A DNA stretch of 64,000 nt from CAZNYN01 sp964577295 (lineage in GTDB: Bacteria; Synergistota; Synergistia; Synergistales; Synergistaceae): positions 7,107-71,106 of the forward strand of contig CAZNYN010000007.1 in assembly GCA_964577295.1 (NCBI GenBank). Direction: 5' to 3'. A program made the translations under genes and the position numbers. Positions within the stretch are counted from its first letter, which is position 1. Every line of letters begins with the position of its first letter. Shown in pieces: positions 25,955 to 33,938 of the stretch. The notes below the pieces were generated by a model. That model had not been told where the DNA came from and made no database searches. It was given only the letters and a program-made list of their open reading frames with translations.

Positions 25955-26648
25955 GAACTGTGTCTGCGAAGGCGGACGCTGGTTACTGAATGATGAGCAG
26001 GCGCACCATCTTGTGAGGGTGCGCCGCTGCTATACAGGCTCTTTTGCGGAAGGACTGCTCCGCGGAGAAAAAGTGGAGCTGAAGCTTCAGTGCGAAGGCG
26101 AAAACGTCTATGCGGAGGAAGTCTCCCGCACAGCGGAAGATCCCGCCGCAGTGGAGCTGCACCTTTTGCTGGGCCTTCTCAAAAACGACCAATTTGACGA
26201 TGCCCTGCGCTTTTCCGCCGAAACGGGCGTGAATACGATACACCTTCTTGACTGCGAAAGATCTGTCCCGAAATATGAGGGCAAAAAACTGGAAGAAAAG
26301 ATGAATAGGTGGAGCAAGATATTGGATGAATCGACAAAACAGGCAGGTTCCGCTCTTCCTCCAAAACTTTCTGTTCCCGTCCCGTTAAAAAAATTTGACT
26401 TTGATGCCCTGCCGCCCGAAAGATATGCGGCGCTTCTCTCTCCGTCGGCAAAACCACTCGAAGAGATAACAGTAAAAAACAGAGCCGTAATAGCCATAGG
26501 GCCCGAAGGAGACTGGGCTCCCCATGAATCGGAGCTGCTGCTCGAGATGGGATTTTTCGCTGTGAGCTTAGGCAAGCGTATATTGAGGGCCAGCACTGCC
26601 GTGGCAGTCTCCTGCGGCTGGTTCTCGCTTCGGACTCCTACAGAGTAA
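25929..26648 (+). CDS. rsmE: 16S rRNA (uracil1498-N3)-methyltransferase RsmE
   Basis: 239-aa SPOUT-class methyltransferase with an N-terminal PUA-like part (QAHHLVRVRRC) and the knot region IAIGPEGDWAPHESELL ... SLGKRILRASTAV, which is diagnostic. GTG start inside prmA indicates translational coupling; prmA-rsmE is a common pair. Confidence 0.94.
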   Translation: MSLPRLRLENCVCEGGRWLLNDEQAHHLVRVRRCYTGSFAEGLLRGEKVELKLQCEGENVYAEEVSRTAEDPAAVELHLLLGLLKNDQFDDALRFSAETGVNTIHLLDCERSVPKYEGKKLEEKMNRWSKILDESTKQAGSALPPKLSVPVPLKKFDFDALPPERYAALLSPSAKPLEEITVKNRAVIAIGPEGDWAPHESELLLEMGFFAVSLGKRILRASTAVAVSCGWFSLRTPTE

Positions 26649-26683
26649 ACAGGCAATTTAATTAGTGAAAATAAGGTGATACA

Positions 26684-28018
26684 ATGCTGCCTCTAAAAAA
26701 TAAAACATTTTCGATAACGGTTCAGGGCTGCAGAACCAATCAATACGAGGGAGAGGCGATAGCGGCTCTGCTTGAAAAAGCCGGAGCTGTGCACGATGAG
26801 TCCTCGCCCGACATGGCGGTAATAGTGAGCTGCACGATAACCGCCTCAGCAGACAGAAAGTGCCGAAAAATAATAAGAAAACTGCGCAGAGAACACCCCG
26901 GAATTTTAATTGCCGCATGCGGCTGTTATGCCCAGAAGCTTACGGAGAAGGACAGAGATTCCCTCGGAATAGATATCGTAATAGGCAACAGGCTGAAGTA
27001 TAAAATTGCTGACTTGGCAGCAAAATGGTTCTCCGACGGGGGACTTCCGAATATCTCCATTATAGAAGAAAAAAACATTCTTAGAGAAAATAAATGGGAT
27101 TCCCTGGAACTTGACAGGCCGCGCCTCCATACAAGGGCGTTTCTGAAGGTTCAGGACGGCTGCAATCACTATTGCAGCTACTGCATTGTCCCCTATGTCA
27201 GAGGCAACCCCGTATCGAGAAATATGGATGATGCCGTGGCTGAAGCCGAAAAGATAGCGGCATCGGGCTGTCCCGAAATTGTCCTGACAGGCATACACTT
27301 GGGGCTATATGATAATCTCCCCCTCCTTGTCAGCCGCATAGGTGCGGTAAGGGGGCTTAAGAGGCTGAGATTCGGCTCTATAGAACCTTTCGCTGTGGAC
27401 AACAAACTTCTGGATGTGCTTGCTGATACGGAGATATTCTGCCGGCACCTGCACATGCCGCTCCAGAGCGGAGACGACAAGGTGCTCTCGATAATGAAGC
27501 GAGGCTATGATTCCGACGGATTCAGGAGAATGGCGGACAATGCGAGAGAACGTCTCGGCGGCGATCTGCACATAAGCACAGATCTCATGGTTGGATTCCC
27601 CGGCGAGGACGAAGTATCTTTTAAAAACAGCATGAATTTTGTAAAAGAGATAGCTTTCGGCAAGGTTCACGTATTCCCATACTCTCCGAGAGAGGGCACG
27701 GAAGCCGCAAAGATGCAGCTCCCTCCCGCAAAAGAGGTGCAGGAACGCACGGACGAAGCTCTTGCGGCCGCAGCGGAGCTTCATGAAAAATACTGCTCTC
27801 GCTGGATTGGCAGCGAGGCAGAGGTACTTGTCGAAGAGCGCAAAGACGGAATAATAAGAGGGCTGACGAAACATTACGTTAGAGTGACGGCAAAAGAAGA
27901 CGGAACGCCCTCCGCGTCAATAACAAGTGTAATCCCAAAAAGTTATGCCCATGAGATGCTTTTCTGCGAAGGAGCGGAAGATGTTCACGGGAGCGAAGAA
28001 TTCGGCGAGGTTATCTAA
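26684..28018 (+). CDS. mtaB: tRNA t6A37 methylthiotransferase MtaB
   Basis: Radical SAM enzyme converting t6A37 to ms2t6A37 in tRNA, 444 aa. N-terminal UPF0004 domain with three cluster cysteines (QGCRTNQYEGEA, VSCTITASAD, ACGCYAQ), then radical SAM motif CNHYCSYC, FPGEDE, and a C-terminal TRAM domain. The GCRTNQYEGEAI segment matches MtaB rather than MiaB or RimO. Joins rsmE and prmA in a translation-related run. Confidence 0.92.
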   Translation: MLPLKNKTFSITVQGCRTNQYEGEAIAALLEKAGAVHDESSPDMAVIVSCTITASADRKCRKIIRKLRREHPGILIAACGCYAQKLTEKDRDSLGIDIVIGNRLKYKIADLAAKWFSDGGLPNISIIEEKNILRENKWDSLELDRPRLHTRAFLKVQDGCNHYCSYCIVPYVRGNPVSRNMDDAVAEAEKIAASGCPEIVLTGIHLGLYDNLPLLVSRIGAVRGLKRLRFGSIEPFAVDNKLLDVLADTEIFCRHLHMPLQSGDDKVLSIMKRGYDSDGFRRMADNARERLGGDLHISTDLMVGFPGEDEVSFKNSMNFVKEIAFGKVHVFPYSPREGTEAAKMQLPPAKEVQERTDEALAAAAELHEKYCSRWIGSEAEVLVEERKDGIIRGLTKHYVRVTAKEDGTPSASITSVIPKSYAHEMLFCEGAEDVHGSEEFGEVI

Positions 28019-28083
28019 ATACGGAGCGGGGTGGCACTTCGCGCGTGCGTTTGCGTAACAAAGTTGATGAAGATACATTTCCG

Positions 28084-28112
28084 CTTGCCACAAAGTAAAC
28101 TCTCTGGTATTA
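28084..28112 (+). promoter_or_regulatory. Promoter of rpsO
   Basis: TTGCCA (28084-28089), 17 bases, TATTAT (28107-28112) with a TGG extension. Leaves a leader of about 85 bases before rpsO. S15 often represses its own translation through its leader; a fold could form here but I cannot identify the binding motif. Confidence 0.65.
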
Positions 28113-28204
28113 TACCCATGCCCATTACACGGACCCGCGCGTATGCCGCTGCCTGAGTTTTGGGGATAACGGGCGAAATAGGCTCGAGACAGGAGTGATC
28201 ATTT

Positions 28205-28471
28205 ATGATCGTAAAGGAAAAGAAACAGGCTCTTATTGAAGAATTTAAGGTACACGACGCAGACACAGGCTCCACAGAAGTCCAGGTTGCCATTCTCACA
28301 GCACGTATCCGTGAGCTGACAGACCACATGCGTATACACAAGAAGGACTTCCACTCACGCCGCGGACTCCTTATCATGGTCGGAAAACGCCGCAGACTTC
28401 TCTCCTACCTCAAGGACAGAGATTTTGCGAAGTACCAGACACTTATCCAGAAGCTCGGTCTCCGTCACTAA
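28205..28471 (+). CDS. rpsO: 30S ribosomal protein S15
   Basis: 88 aa, full length. Contains the signature HDADTGSTEVQVAILTARI, then L(T)DHMRIHKKDFHSRRGL and KRRRLLSYL. Binds 16S rRNA early in 30S assembly. Followed by a terminator and then pnp, the conserved rpsO-pnp order. Confidence 0.97.
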   Translation: MIVKEKKQALIEEFKVHDADTGSTEVQVAILTARIRELTDHMRIHKKDFHSRRGLLIMVGKRRRLLSYLKDRDFAKYQTLIQKLGLRH

Positions 28472-28496
28472 TTTCGAGACTGACATATCAGACTTT

Positions 28497-28536
28497 AAAA
28501 AATTCCGTGCCGTTTCTTACAGGCACGGAATTTTTT
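28497..28536 (+). terminator. Intrinsic terminator between rpsO and pnp
   Basis: Fifteen-bp stem (28497-28511 with 28522-28536) ending in a T-run. Likely bidirectional because of the A-run on its left. Confidence 0.9.
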
Positions 28537-28652
28537 ATGTTCCAAACAAAAATCAGTAAAATTTCAAGGAGTGTTACGGGAAAAAATTCCCATTTTCTCC
28601 CGTTTTGTGATATCCTTCAAGGGTGTGAAGAAAGATAATAGGAGGAAAAAAA

Positions 28653-30953
28653 ATGAAACAGATATTTGAGCTGGAGCTCTACGGCAAAACGATGTCATTT
28701 GAGACAGGCCGTCTTGCCAAACAGGCAAACGCCGCACTGTTGGCGAAGCACGGAAACACAGCGGTACTTGTAACTGCGGTACTTGCGGAGAAAGCAAGAG
28801 AAGGTCTGGACTTCTTCCCTCTGCTTGTGGATTTTGAAGAACGCTACTACGCCGCCGGAAAAGTACCCGGCGGATTTATAAAGAGAGAAGGACGCCCCTC
28901 CGAATCTGCGATACTGAGCGGAAGAATGGTAGACCGTTCAATCCGTTCACTCTTCCAGGACTGGATGAGAAACGATGTCCATGTGGTCGCTACAGTAATG
29001 TCAGTCGACCAGATTAACCCTGCCAATATACTTGCAATAAACGGAGCTTCGCTTGCTCTTTCTATGTCCGATATTCCTTGGGACGGGCCAATAGGCGCGG
29101 TACGCATCGGTTGCATAGACGGAAACCTTGTCGTGAACCCAGATGAAGCTCAGATGCCCGAAAGTACGCTTGACCTTGTCGTAGCCGGACACAGAGGCGG
29201 AGTTACCATGGTTGAAGCCGGAGCCAAAGAAGTCTCGGAAGACCTGCTTGTCGATGCTATGGAGCTTGCGAACGAAGCTATACACAAGATTGTCGACTTC
29301 ATAGACGATGTCTGCGCCAAAGCGGGCAAAGAAAAGGTTGTGCTCCCCGCTCCCGCCGTCATATCCGAGATAGACGAATGGATGGAAAAAGAAGTTTACG
29401 GCGATATCTACGAAGCAGTCCAGATTCACGCAAAACAGCCGCGCGGAGCCGCCATAGCGGCAGCTCAGGCAAAGACGGAAGCCAACTTTGCAGAGACACA
29501 TCCCGACTGCGAAAAATATATAGCGACAAAGATGGACGAAATGGTCAAAAAGTGCGTGCGCAAGCTCCTTACGGAAGACAAGCGCCGCTCCGACGGACGT
29601 GCCATGAACGAGCTTCGCAAAATAACATGCGAAGTGGACATTCTCCCAATGACACACGGTTCGGCCCTCTTCACGCGCGGTGAAACTCAGTCACTCGGAG
29701 TAACAACACTCGGAATGATGGGCACAGACGACCAGGTGCTTGACGGACTCAAGCTTGATGAGCCTTCAAAACGCTTTATCCTTCACTACAACTTCCCTCC
29801 CTACTCGGTAGGTGAAGTCCGCCCGATGCGCGGCCCCGGACGCCGTGAAATAGGACACGGAGCTTTGGCGGAAAGAGCGCTGCGCGCGGTCTTCCCGGAT
29901 GAGGCCAACTTCCCTTATGTTGTGCGCCAGGTCTCCGATATACTTGAATCAAACGGCTCAAGCTCAATGGCCAGCGTCTGCAGCGGAAGCCTTGCCATGA
30001 TGGCAGCAGGCGTTCCCGTCAAAAAGGCAGTTGCAGGCATTGCAATGGGGCTCATAGCCGAGAACGGAAAGTTCGGAATCTTAACAGACATACAGGGACT
30101 CGAAGACCACTACGGAGATATGGACTTCAAAGTAGCAGGCACACGTGACGGAGTTACCGCCCTTCAGATGGACAACAAAGCCGGAGGCATAACAAGAGAG
30201 ATACTCACACAGGCTCTTACTCAGGCAAAAGAGGGACGTATGCAGATACTCGACATAATGGACGCCGCAATCTCCGCTCCCCGCACAGAGCTTGCCGAGA
30301 CAGCTCCCAAAATTGTAACAATGCAGATCGACCCCGAAAAAATTCGCGACATAATAGGCCCCGGCGGCAAGATGATACGCTCCATAGTACAGCGCACGGG
30401 AGCAAAAATTGACGTGGAAGACAGCGGACGTGTATCAATCGCTGCAGTAAACGATGAGTCGTCAAAAGCCGCTGTCAAAATAATCAGTGACCTTGTACGC
30501 GAAGTTCAGGCAGGGGAGACCTTTGTCGGAACAGTGACAAGAATGCTCGCATTCGGAGTATTCATAGAAGTTCTTCCCGGCAAGGAAGGACTTCTCCACG
30601 TGAGCGAGATAAGCACTCACCACATACCGAAACTCGAAGACGCTTTCGGCATAGGCGACAAAGTTCTTGTCACAGTCAAAGAGATTGACGACATGCACAG
30701 AGTCAACCTGAGCCGCAAACGTATTCTCGACAAACTTGACGAACTCGCGGCGGACGATGACTTTAAAGATCAGGTGCTTGTCGAAAAGGCTCGTGAGGAA
30801 AGATACGCTCTATTCCCGAAGAGCGAAGGCGGCCCAAGGCGCGAAGGCGGCCCGAGACGCGACGACGGCGACAGACCGCGCAGAGACTTCGGCGGTGACA
30901 GAGGCGGAGACCACCGTCCCGCACGTCGTTTCGAAAGAGACCGCAAGAACTAG
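28653..30953 (+). CDS. pnp: Polyribonucleotide nucleotidyltransferase (PNPase)
   Basis: 766-aa phosphorolytic 3'-5' exoribonuclease of the RNA degradosome type. Two RNase PH domains (about 1-220 and 310-540; FIKREGRPSESAILSGRMVDR, GPGRREIGHGALAERAL), the intervening helical domain, KH domain (IDPEKIRDIIGPGGKMI) and S1 domain (GETFVGTVTRMLAFGVFIE). An unusual Arg/Gly/Asp-rich tail (about residues 715-766, repeats like GGPRR and RPRRDFGGDRGG) follows S1. SD AGGAGG upstream. Confidence 0.97.
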   Translation: MKQIFELELYGKTMSFETGRLAKQANAALLAKHGNTAVLVTAVLAEKAREGLDFFPLLVDFEERYYAAGKVPGGFIKREGRPSESAILSGRMVDRSIRSLFQDWMRNDVHVVATVMSVDQINPANILAINGASLALSMSDIPWDGPIGAVRIGCIDGNLVVNPDEAQMPESTLDLVVAGHRGGVTMVEAGAKEVSEDLLVDAMELANEAIHKIVDFIDDVCAKAGKEKVVLPAPAVISEIDEWMEKEVYGDIYEAVQIHAKQPRGAAIAAAQAKTEANFAETHPDCEKYIATKMDEMVKKCVRKLLTEDKRRSDGRAMNELRKITCEVDILPMTHGSALFTRGETQSLGVTTLGMMGTDDQVLDGLKLDEPSKRFILHYNFPPYSVGEVRPMRGPGRREIGHGALAERALRAVFPDEANFPYVVRQVSDILESNGSSSMASVCSGSLAMMAAGVPVKKAVAGIAMGLIAENGKFGILTDIQGLEDHYGDMDFKVAGTRDGVTALQMDNKAGGITREILTQALTQAKEGRMQILDIMDAAISAPRTELAETAPKIVTMQIDPEKIRDIIGPGGKMIRSIVQRTGAKIDVEDSGRVSIAAVNDESSKAAVKIISDLVREVQAGETFVGTVTRMLAFGVFIEVLPGKEGLLHVSEISTHHIPKLEDAFGIGDKVLVTVKEIDDMHRVNLSRKRILDKLDELAADDDFKDQVLVEKAREERYALFPKSEGGPRREGGPRRDDGDRPRRDFGGDRGGDHRPARRFERDRKN

Positions 30954-30962
30954 GACTATAAA

Positions 30963-31400
30963 ATGGAAAAACTCACTGTAAAAGTAAAGGCGGCGGAGGG
31001 GATAACCCTCCCCGCTTATGCAACAGAGGGTTCATCGGGCATGGACATAAGGGCTTCCGAAGCCGCAGTCATCAAAGCGGGAGACCGCGGATGTGTGCCC
31101 ACGGGCTTGTTTCTTGAAATGCCCGAAGGATGCGAAGCTCAGATTCGCCCCCGCAGCGGACTGGCGTTCAAATATGGGGTAACAGTTCTAAATACTCCGG
31201 GAACGATAGATTCCGACTATAGGGGAGAGATAAAAGTCATCCTCATAAACCTCGGCAAAGAAGATTTTGCAGTCGAACCCGGAGACAGAATCGCCCAGAT
31301 GGTATTCGCGTCCGTGACAAAAGCGGAGCTTGTAAGGGCTGCCGAACTTGACGACACGGAACGGTCAGACGGAGGATTCGGCAGCACGGGCAGAAGCTAA
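30963..31400 (+). CDS. dut: Deoxyuridine 5'-triphosphate nucleotidohydrolase (dUTPase)
   Basis: 145-aa trimeric dUTPase that hydrolyses dUTP to dUMP. All five motifs are present: GSSGMDIRA, PRSGLAFKYG, GTIDSDYRGEI, GDRIAQMVF and RSDGGFGSTG. Nine bases after pnp, so probably cotranscribed. Confidence 0.97.
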   Translation: MEKLTVKVKAAEGITLPAYATEGSSGMDIRASEAAVIKAGDRGCVPTGLFLEMPEGCEAQIRPRSGLAFKYGVTVLNTPGTIDSDYRGEIKVILINLGKEDFAVEPGDRIAQMVFASVTKAELVRAAELDDTERSDGGFGSTGRS

Positions 31401-31460
31401 TCGGCGGACAAGACGCTGTAGTTTATTGCAATAATCGGTTTTCCGCTAGTTCGCTTCGCC

Positions 31461-31489
31461 TTGACAAAAATGTCGTACAGTAGTATAAG
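31461..31489 (+). promoter_or_regulatory. Promoter of the thrS leader
   Basis: Perfect TTGACA (31461-31466), 17-base spacer and TATAAG (31484-31489), starting the T-box leader. Confidence 0.8.
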
Positions 31490-31509
31490 TGTTTGAAATT
31501 AGTTTAATA

Positions 31510-31757
31510 ATTGTAACGCAATGATGGGGAGAGTATCAGGCTTGCTGTCATCACAGAGAGGAAATCCCATTTACGGTGCTGAAAGATTTCCGATGATGAA
31601 CCTGAGAAGACCACCCCGGAGCGGATGCCGAAGCCGTGAGGATAAGGCATAAGGGTGCGCCCTGAACAGCGCGGCGAGGGCTTGTTTTGCAGGCCGAAGT
31701 GGAGTGGAACCGCGGATATTATGCCGCCTCCCGAGTTAATCGGGAGGCGGCTTTTTT
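31510..31757 (+). promoter_or_regulatory. T-box riboswitch leader of thrS
   Basis: Senses uncharged tRNA-Thr and controls termination before thrS. The core T-box TGGAACCGCGG is at 31705-31715. Stem I features: GGGG (31525 region) with CCCC, TCAGG with CCTGA, and an AGAGAGGAAATC/GATTTCC distal helix. A Thr codon ACC at 31600-31602 lies on the 3' side of stem I and is a plausible specifier. The terminator is an 11-bp stem, 31723-31733 with 31741-31751, plus six T. TGGA would pair with an acceptor end whose discriminator is U. Confidence 0.92.
31723..31757 (+). terminator. Regulated terminator of the thrS T-box
   Basis: GC-rich perfect 11-bp hairpin with T-run, 21 bases before the thrS start. 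Alternative pairing of its 5' side with the T-box sequence would form the antiterminator. Confidence 0.9.
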
Positions 31758-31778
31758 AATTTTAAGGGAGGTATTTCA

Positions 31779-33668
31779 ATGGCACATTTTTCAACACCGG
31801 AAGGCAAACATTATGAAGCCGAAAGCGCATCGGTACGTCAGCTCATCGACGTATGGCATCTGAAAAAAGTAATAGGCGGCAAAATTGACGGAGTAATAGC
31901 CGACTGCGACAAAGTTTTCACCGAAGACAAGGTAATGGAGCCAGTGACGGCGGAGAGCGAGGAAGGGCTCGACCTTCTGCGCCACTCAACCGCTCACCTC
32001 ATGGCACACGCCATTCTCAGACTCTATCCCGAGGCTAAGTTCGGAATAGGCCCCTCCATCAAAGACGGATTCTACTATGACATAAGATTCCCGAAACCGA
32101 TATCGGACGAGGATCTGCCCAAAATAGAAGCCGAGATGAGAAAGATAGCTCAGGAAAAGATTCCTCTCGTTCGCGGAGAGCTCTCAATGGACGAAGCTCT
32201 TAAATTCTTTACGGAGCGCGGCGAAGATCTCAAAGTAGACATGATAGGCAGGCTCGAAGGAGCTATCCTTTCAATATATAAAGAGGGCGACTTTGTAGAC
32301 TTCTGCCGCGGCCCGCACGTTCCTCACACAGGCTGCTGCAAGTTCTTCAAGCTCCTCTCTCTTGCAGGCGCTTACTGGCACGGAGACGAGAACAACGAAA
32401 TGCTCACCCGTATCTACGGCACCGCTTTCGGCTCTGAGGATGAGCTTAAAGAATATCTGCGCCGCCTCGAAGAAGCAAAGGCGCGCGACCATCGCAAACT
32501 AGGCAAAGAACTCGACCTATTCAGCATACACCAGGAGGGCCCGGGATTCCCGTTCTTCCACCCCAAAGGCATGGTAATAATGAACAAGCTCATAGAGTTC
32601 TGGCGCAAAGAGCACACAAAGCGCGGCTATGTCGAGATAAAGACACCTATGATCCTCGACCGTTCGCTCTGGCTTCAGTCGGGACATTGGGATCACTACA
32701 AAGAGAACATGTACTTTACCGAGATAGACGAAGCTCCCTTTGCGATAAAGCCGATGAACTGCCCCGGCGGCATATTGGTCTACAAAAATGACATCCGCAG
32801 CTACAGAGAGCTGCCTCTGCGCATGGCGGAGCTCGGTTTTGTCCACCGCCACGAACGTTCGGGAGCTCTCCACGGCTTGATGCGCGTCCGTGCCTTTACT
32901 CAGGACGATGCCCACATCTACTGCACCCCCGAGCAGATAAAGGACGAAATCAAAGCGATAATGGAGCTTGACCGCTATGTCTATCAGGATGTTTTCGGCT
33001 TCAAGTACCATGTCGAACTTTCAACCCGTCCCGAAGACTCAATGGGAGACCCGGAACTTTGGAGTCTTGCCGAGAAGCAGCTCCAGGAAGCTCTCGAAGA
33101 GACTGGAACGGCATACAAGCTCAACCCGGGAGACGGAGCATTCTACGGGCCTAAGATAGACTTCCACCTCGAAGACTGCATAGGAAGAACATGGCAGTGC
33201 GGAACCATACAGCTTGACTTCCAGATGCCCGAAAAATTCGACATGACCTACATTGGAAGCGACGGAGCGGAGCACAGACCCGTCATGCTTCACAGAACAG
33301 TCCTCGGAAGCCTCGAAAGATTCATGGGTATCCTCATAGAGAACTACGCAGGAGCATTCCCATATTGGCTTGCTCCCGTACAGGTAAAGCTTCTGCAGGT
33401 AAGCTCCGCTTTTGCTGACTACGCCAAAGAAGTCGAGAATAAACTCAAAGAAAATGGAATCAGAGTGGAGACAGATTCAAGAGACGAAAAGCTCGGAAAG
33501 AAAATTCGCGACGCTCAGATGCAGAAAGTTCCCTTCATGCTCGTAATAGGAGCTAAGGAAACAGAAGAAAAGACAGTTGCTGTCCGTGACAGAGCAAAGG
33601 GAGACTTAGGCTCTATGACCTTCGACGGATTCATGGAACACCTTAAGGGAGTATTTAATCCCCTCTAA
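31779..33668 (+). CDS. thrS: Threonyl-tRNA synthetase
   Basis: 629-aa class II synthetase. N-terminal TGS domain, editing domain with HSTAHLMAHA and the later DFCRGPHVPHT, catalytic core with motif 2 (GFVHRHERSGALHGLMRVRAFTQDD region) and HRTVLGSLERF, and a C-terminal anticodon-binding domain (PVQVKLLQVS onward). Controlled by the T-box upstream; SD GGGAGGT. Confidence 0.97.
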   Translation: MAHFSTPEGKHYEAESASVRQLIDVWHLKKVIGGKIDGVIADCDKVFTEDKVMEPVTAESEEGLDLLRHSTAHLMAHAILRLYPEAKFGIGPSIKDGFYYDIRFPKPISDEDLPKIEAEMRKIAQEKIPLVRGELSMDEALKFFTERGEDLKVDMIGRLEGAILSIYKEGDFVDFCRGPHVPHTGCCKFFKLLSLAGAYWHGDENNEMLTRIYGTAFGSEDELKEYLRRLEEAKARDHRKLGKELDLFSIHQEGPGFPFFHPKGMVIMNKLIEFWRKEHTKRGYVEIKTPMILDRSLWLQSGHWDHYKENMYFTEIDEAPFAIKPMNCPGGILVYKNDIRSYRELPLRMAELGFVHRHERSGALHGLMRVRAFTQDDAHIYCTPEQIKDEIKAIMELDRYVYQDVFGFKYHVELSTRPEDSMGDPELWSLAEKQLQEALEETGTAYKLNPGDGAFYGPKIDFHLEDCIGRTWQCGTIQLDFQMPEKFDMTYIGSDGAEHRPVMLHRTVLGSLERFMGILIENYAGAFPYWLAPVQVKLLQVSSAFADYAKEVENKLKENGIRVETDSRDEKLGKKIRDAQMQKVPFMLVIGAKETEEKTVAVRDRAKGDLGSMTFDGFMEHLKGVFNPL

Positions 33669-33683
33669 TAGGCATCAGCTAAA

Positions 33684-33716
33684 AGCAGCCTGAGGCTAAC
33701 AAAGCTTCAGGCTGCT
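33684..33716 (+). terminator. Intrinsic terminator after thrS
   Basis: Fourteen-base arms (33684-33697 and 33703-33716), one G-U pair, then a T-run. Confidence 0.88.
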
Positions 33717-33938
33717 TTTTTGCGGCATTGTCCGTCATATTTTGAAATAGGCACGCCTTACAGTTTGTTAGGATTTATCGTAGGGGAAAATGTATTTTTT
33801 TGTCCCTTACCGAAAATATGTAAAATTTATCTGTTTTTTGAAAAACGGGCGCAATTTTTCCATTTTGCGGTTACAATAATGTCGTATGTTTTGATGCCGA
33901 ATTGGCCCTTGTTTAATATAGAGAGGAGTTTTTGTGCA

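Noticed and set aside
28575..28602. Palindrome GGGAA-AAAA-TTCCC before pnp as operator
   Set aside because: Only five-bp arms in an A/T-rich leader; could be chance.
33720..33938. N-terminal extension of transketolase in the same frame
   Set aside because: Follows directly on the thrS terminator, has no ribosome site, and the ATG at 33939 has GAGAGGAG upstream.
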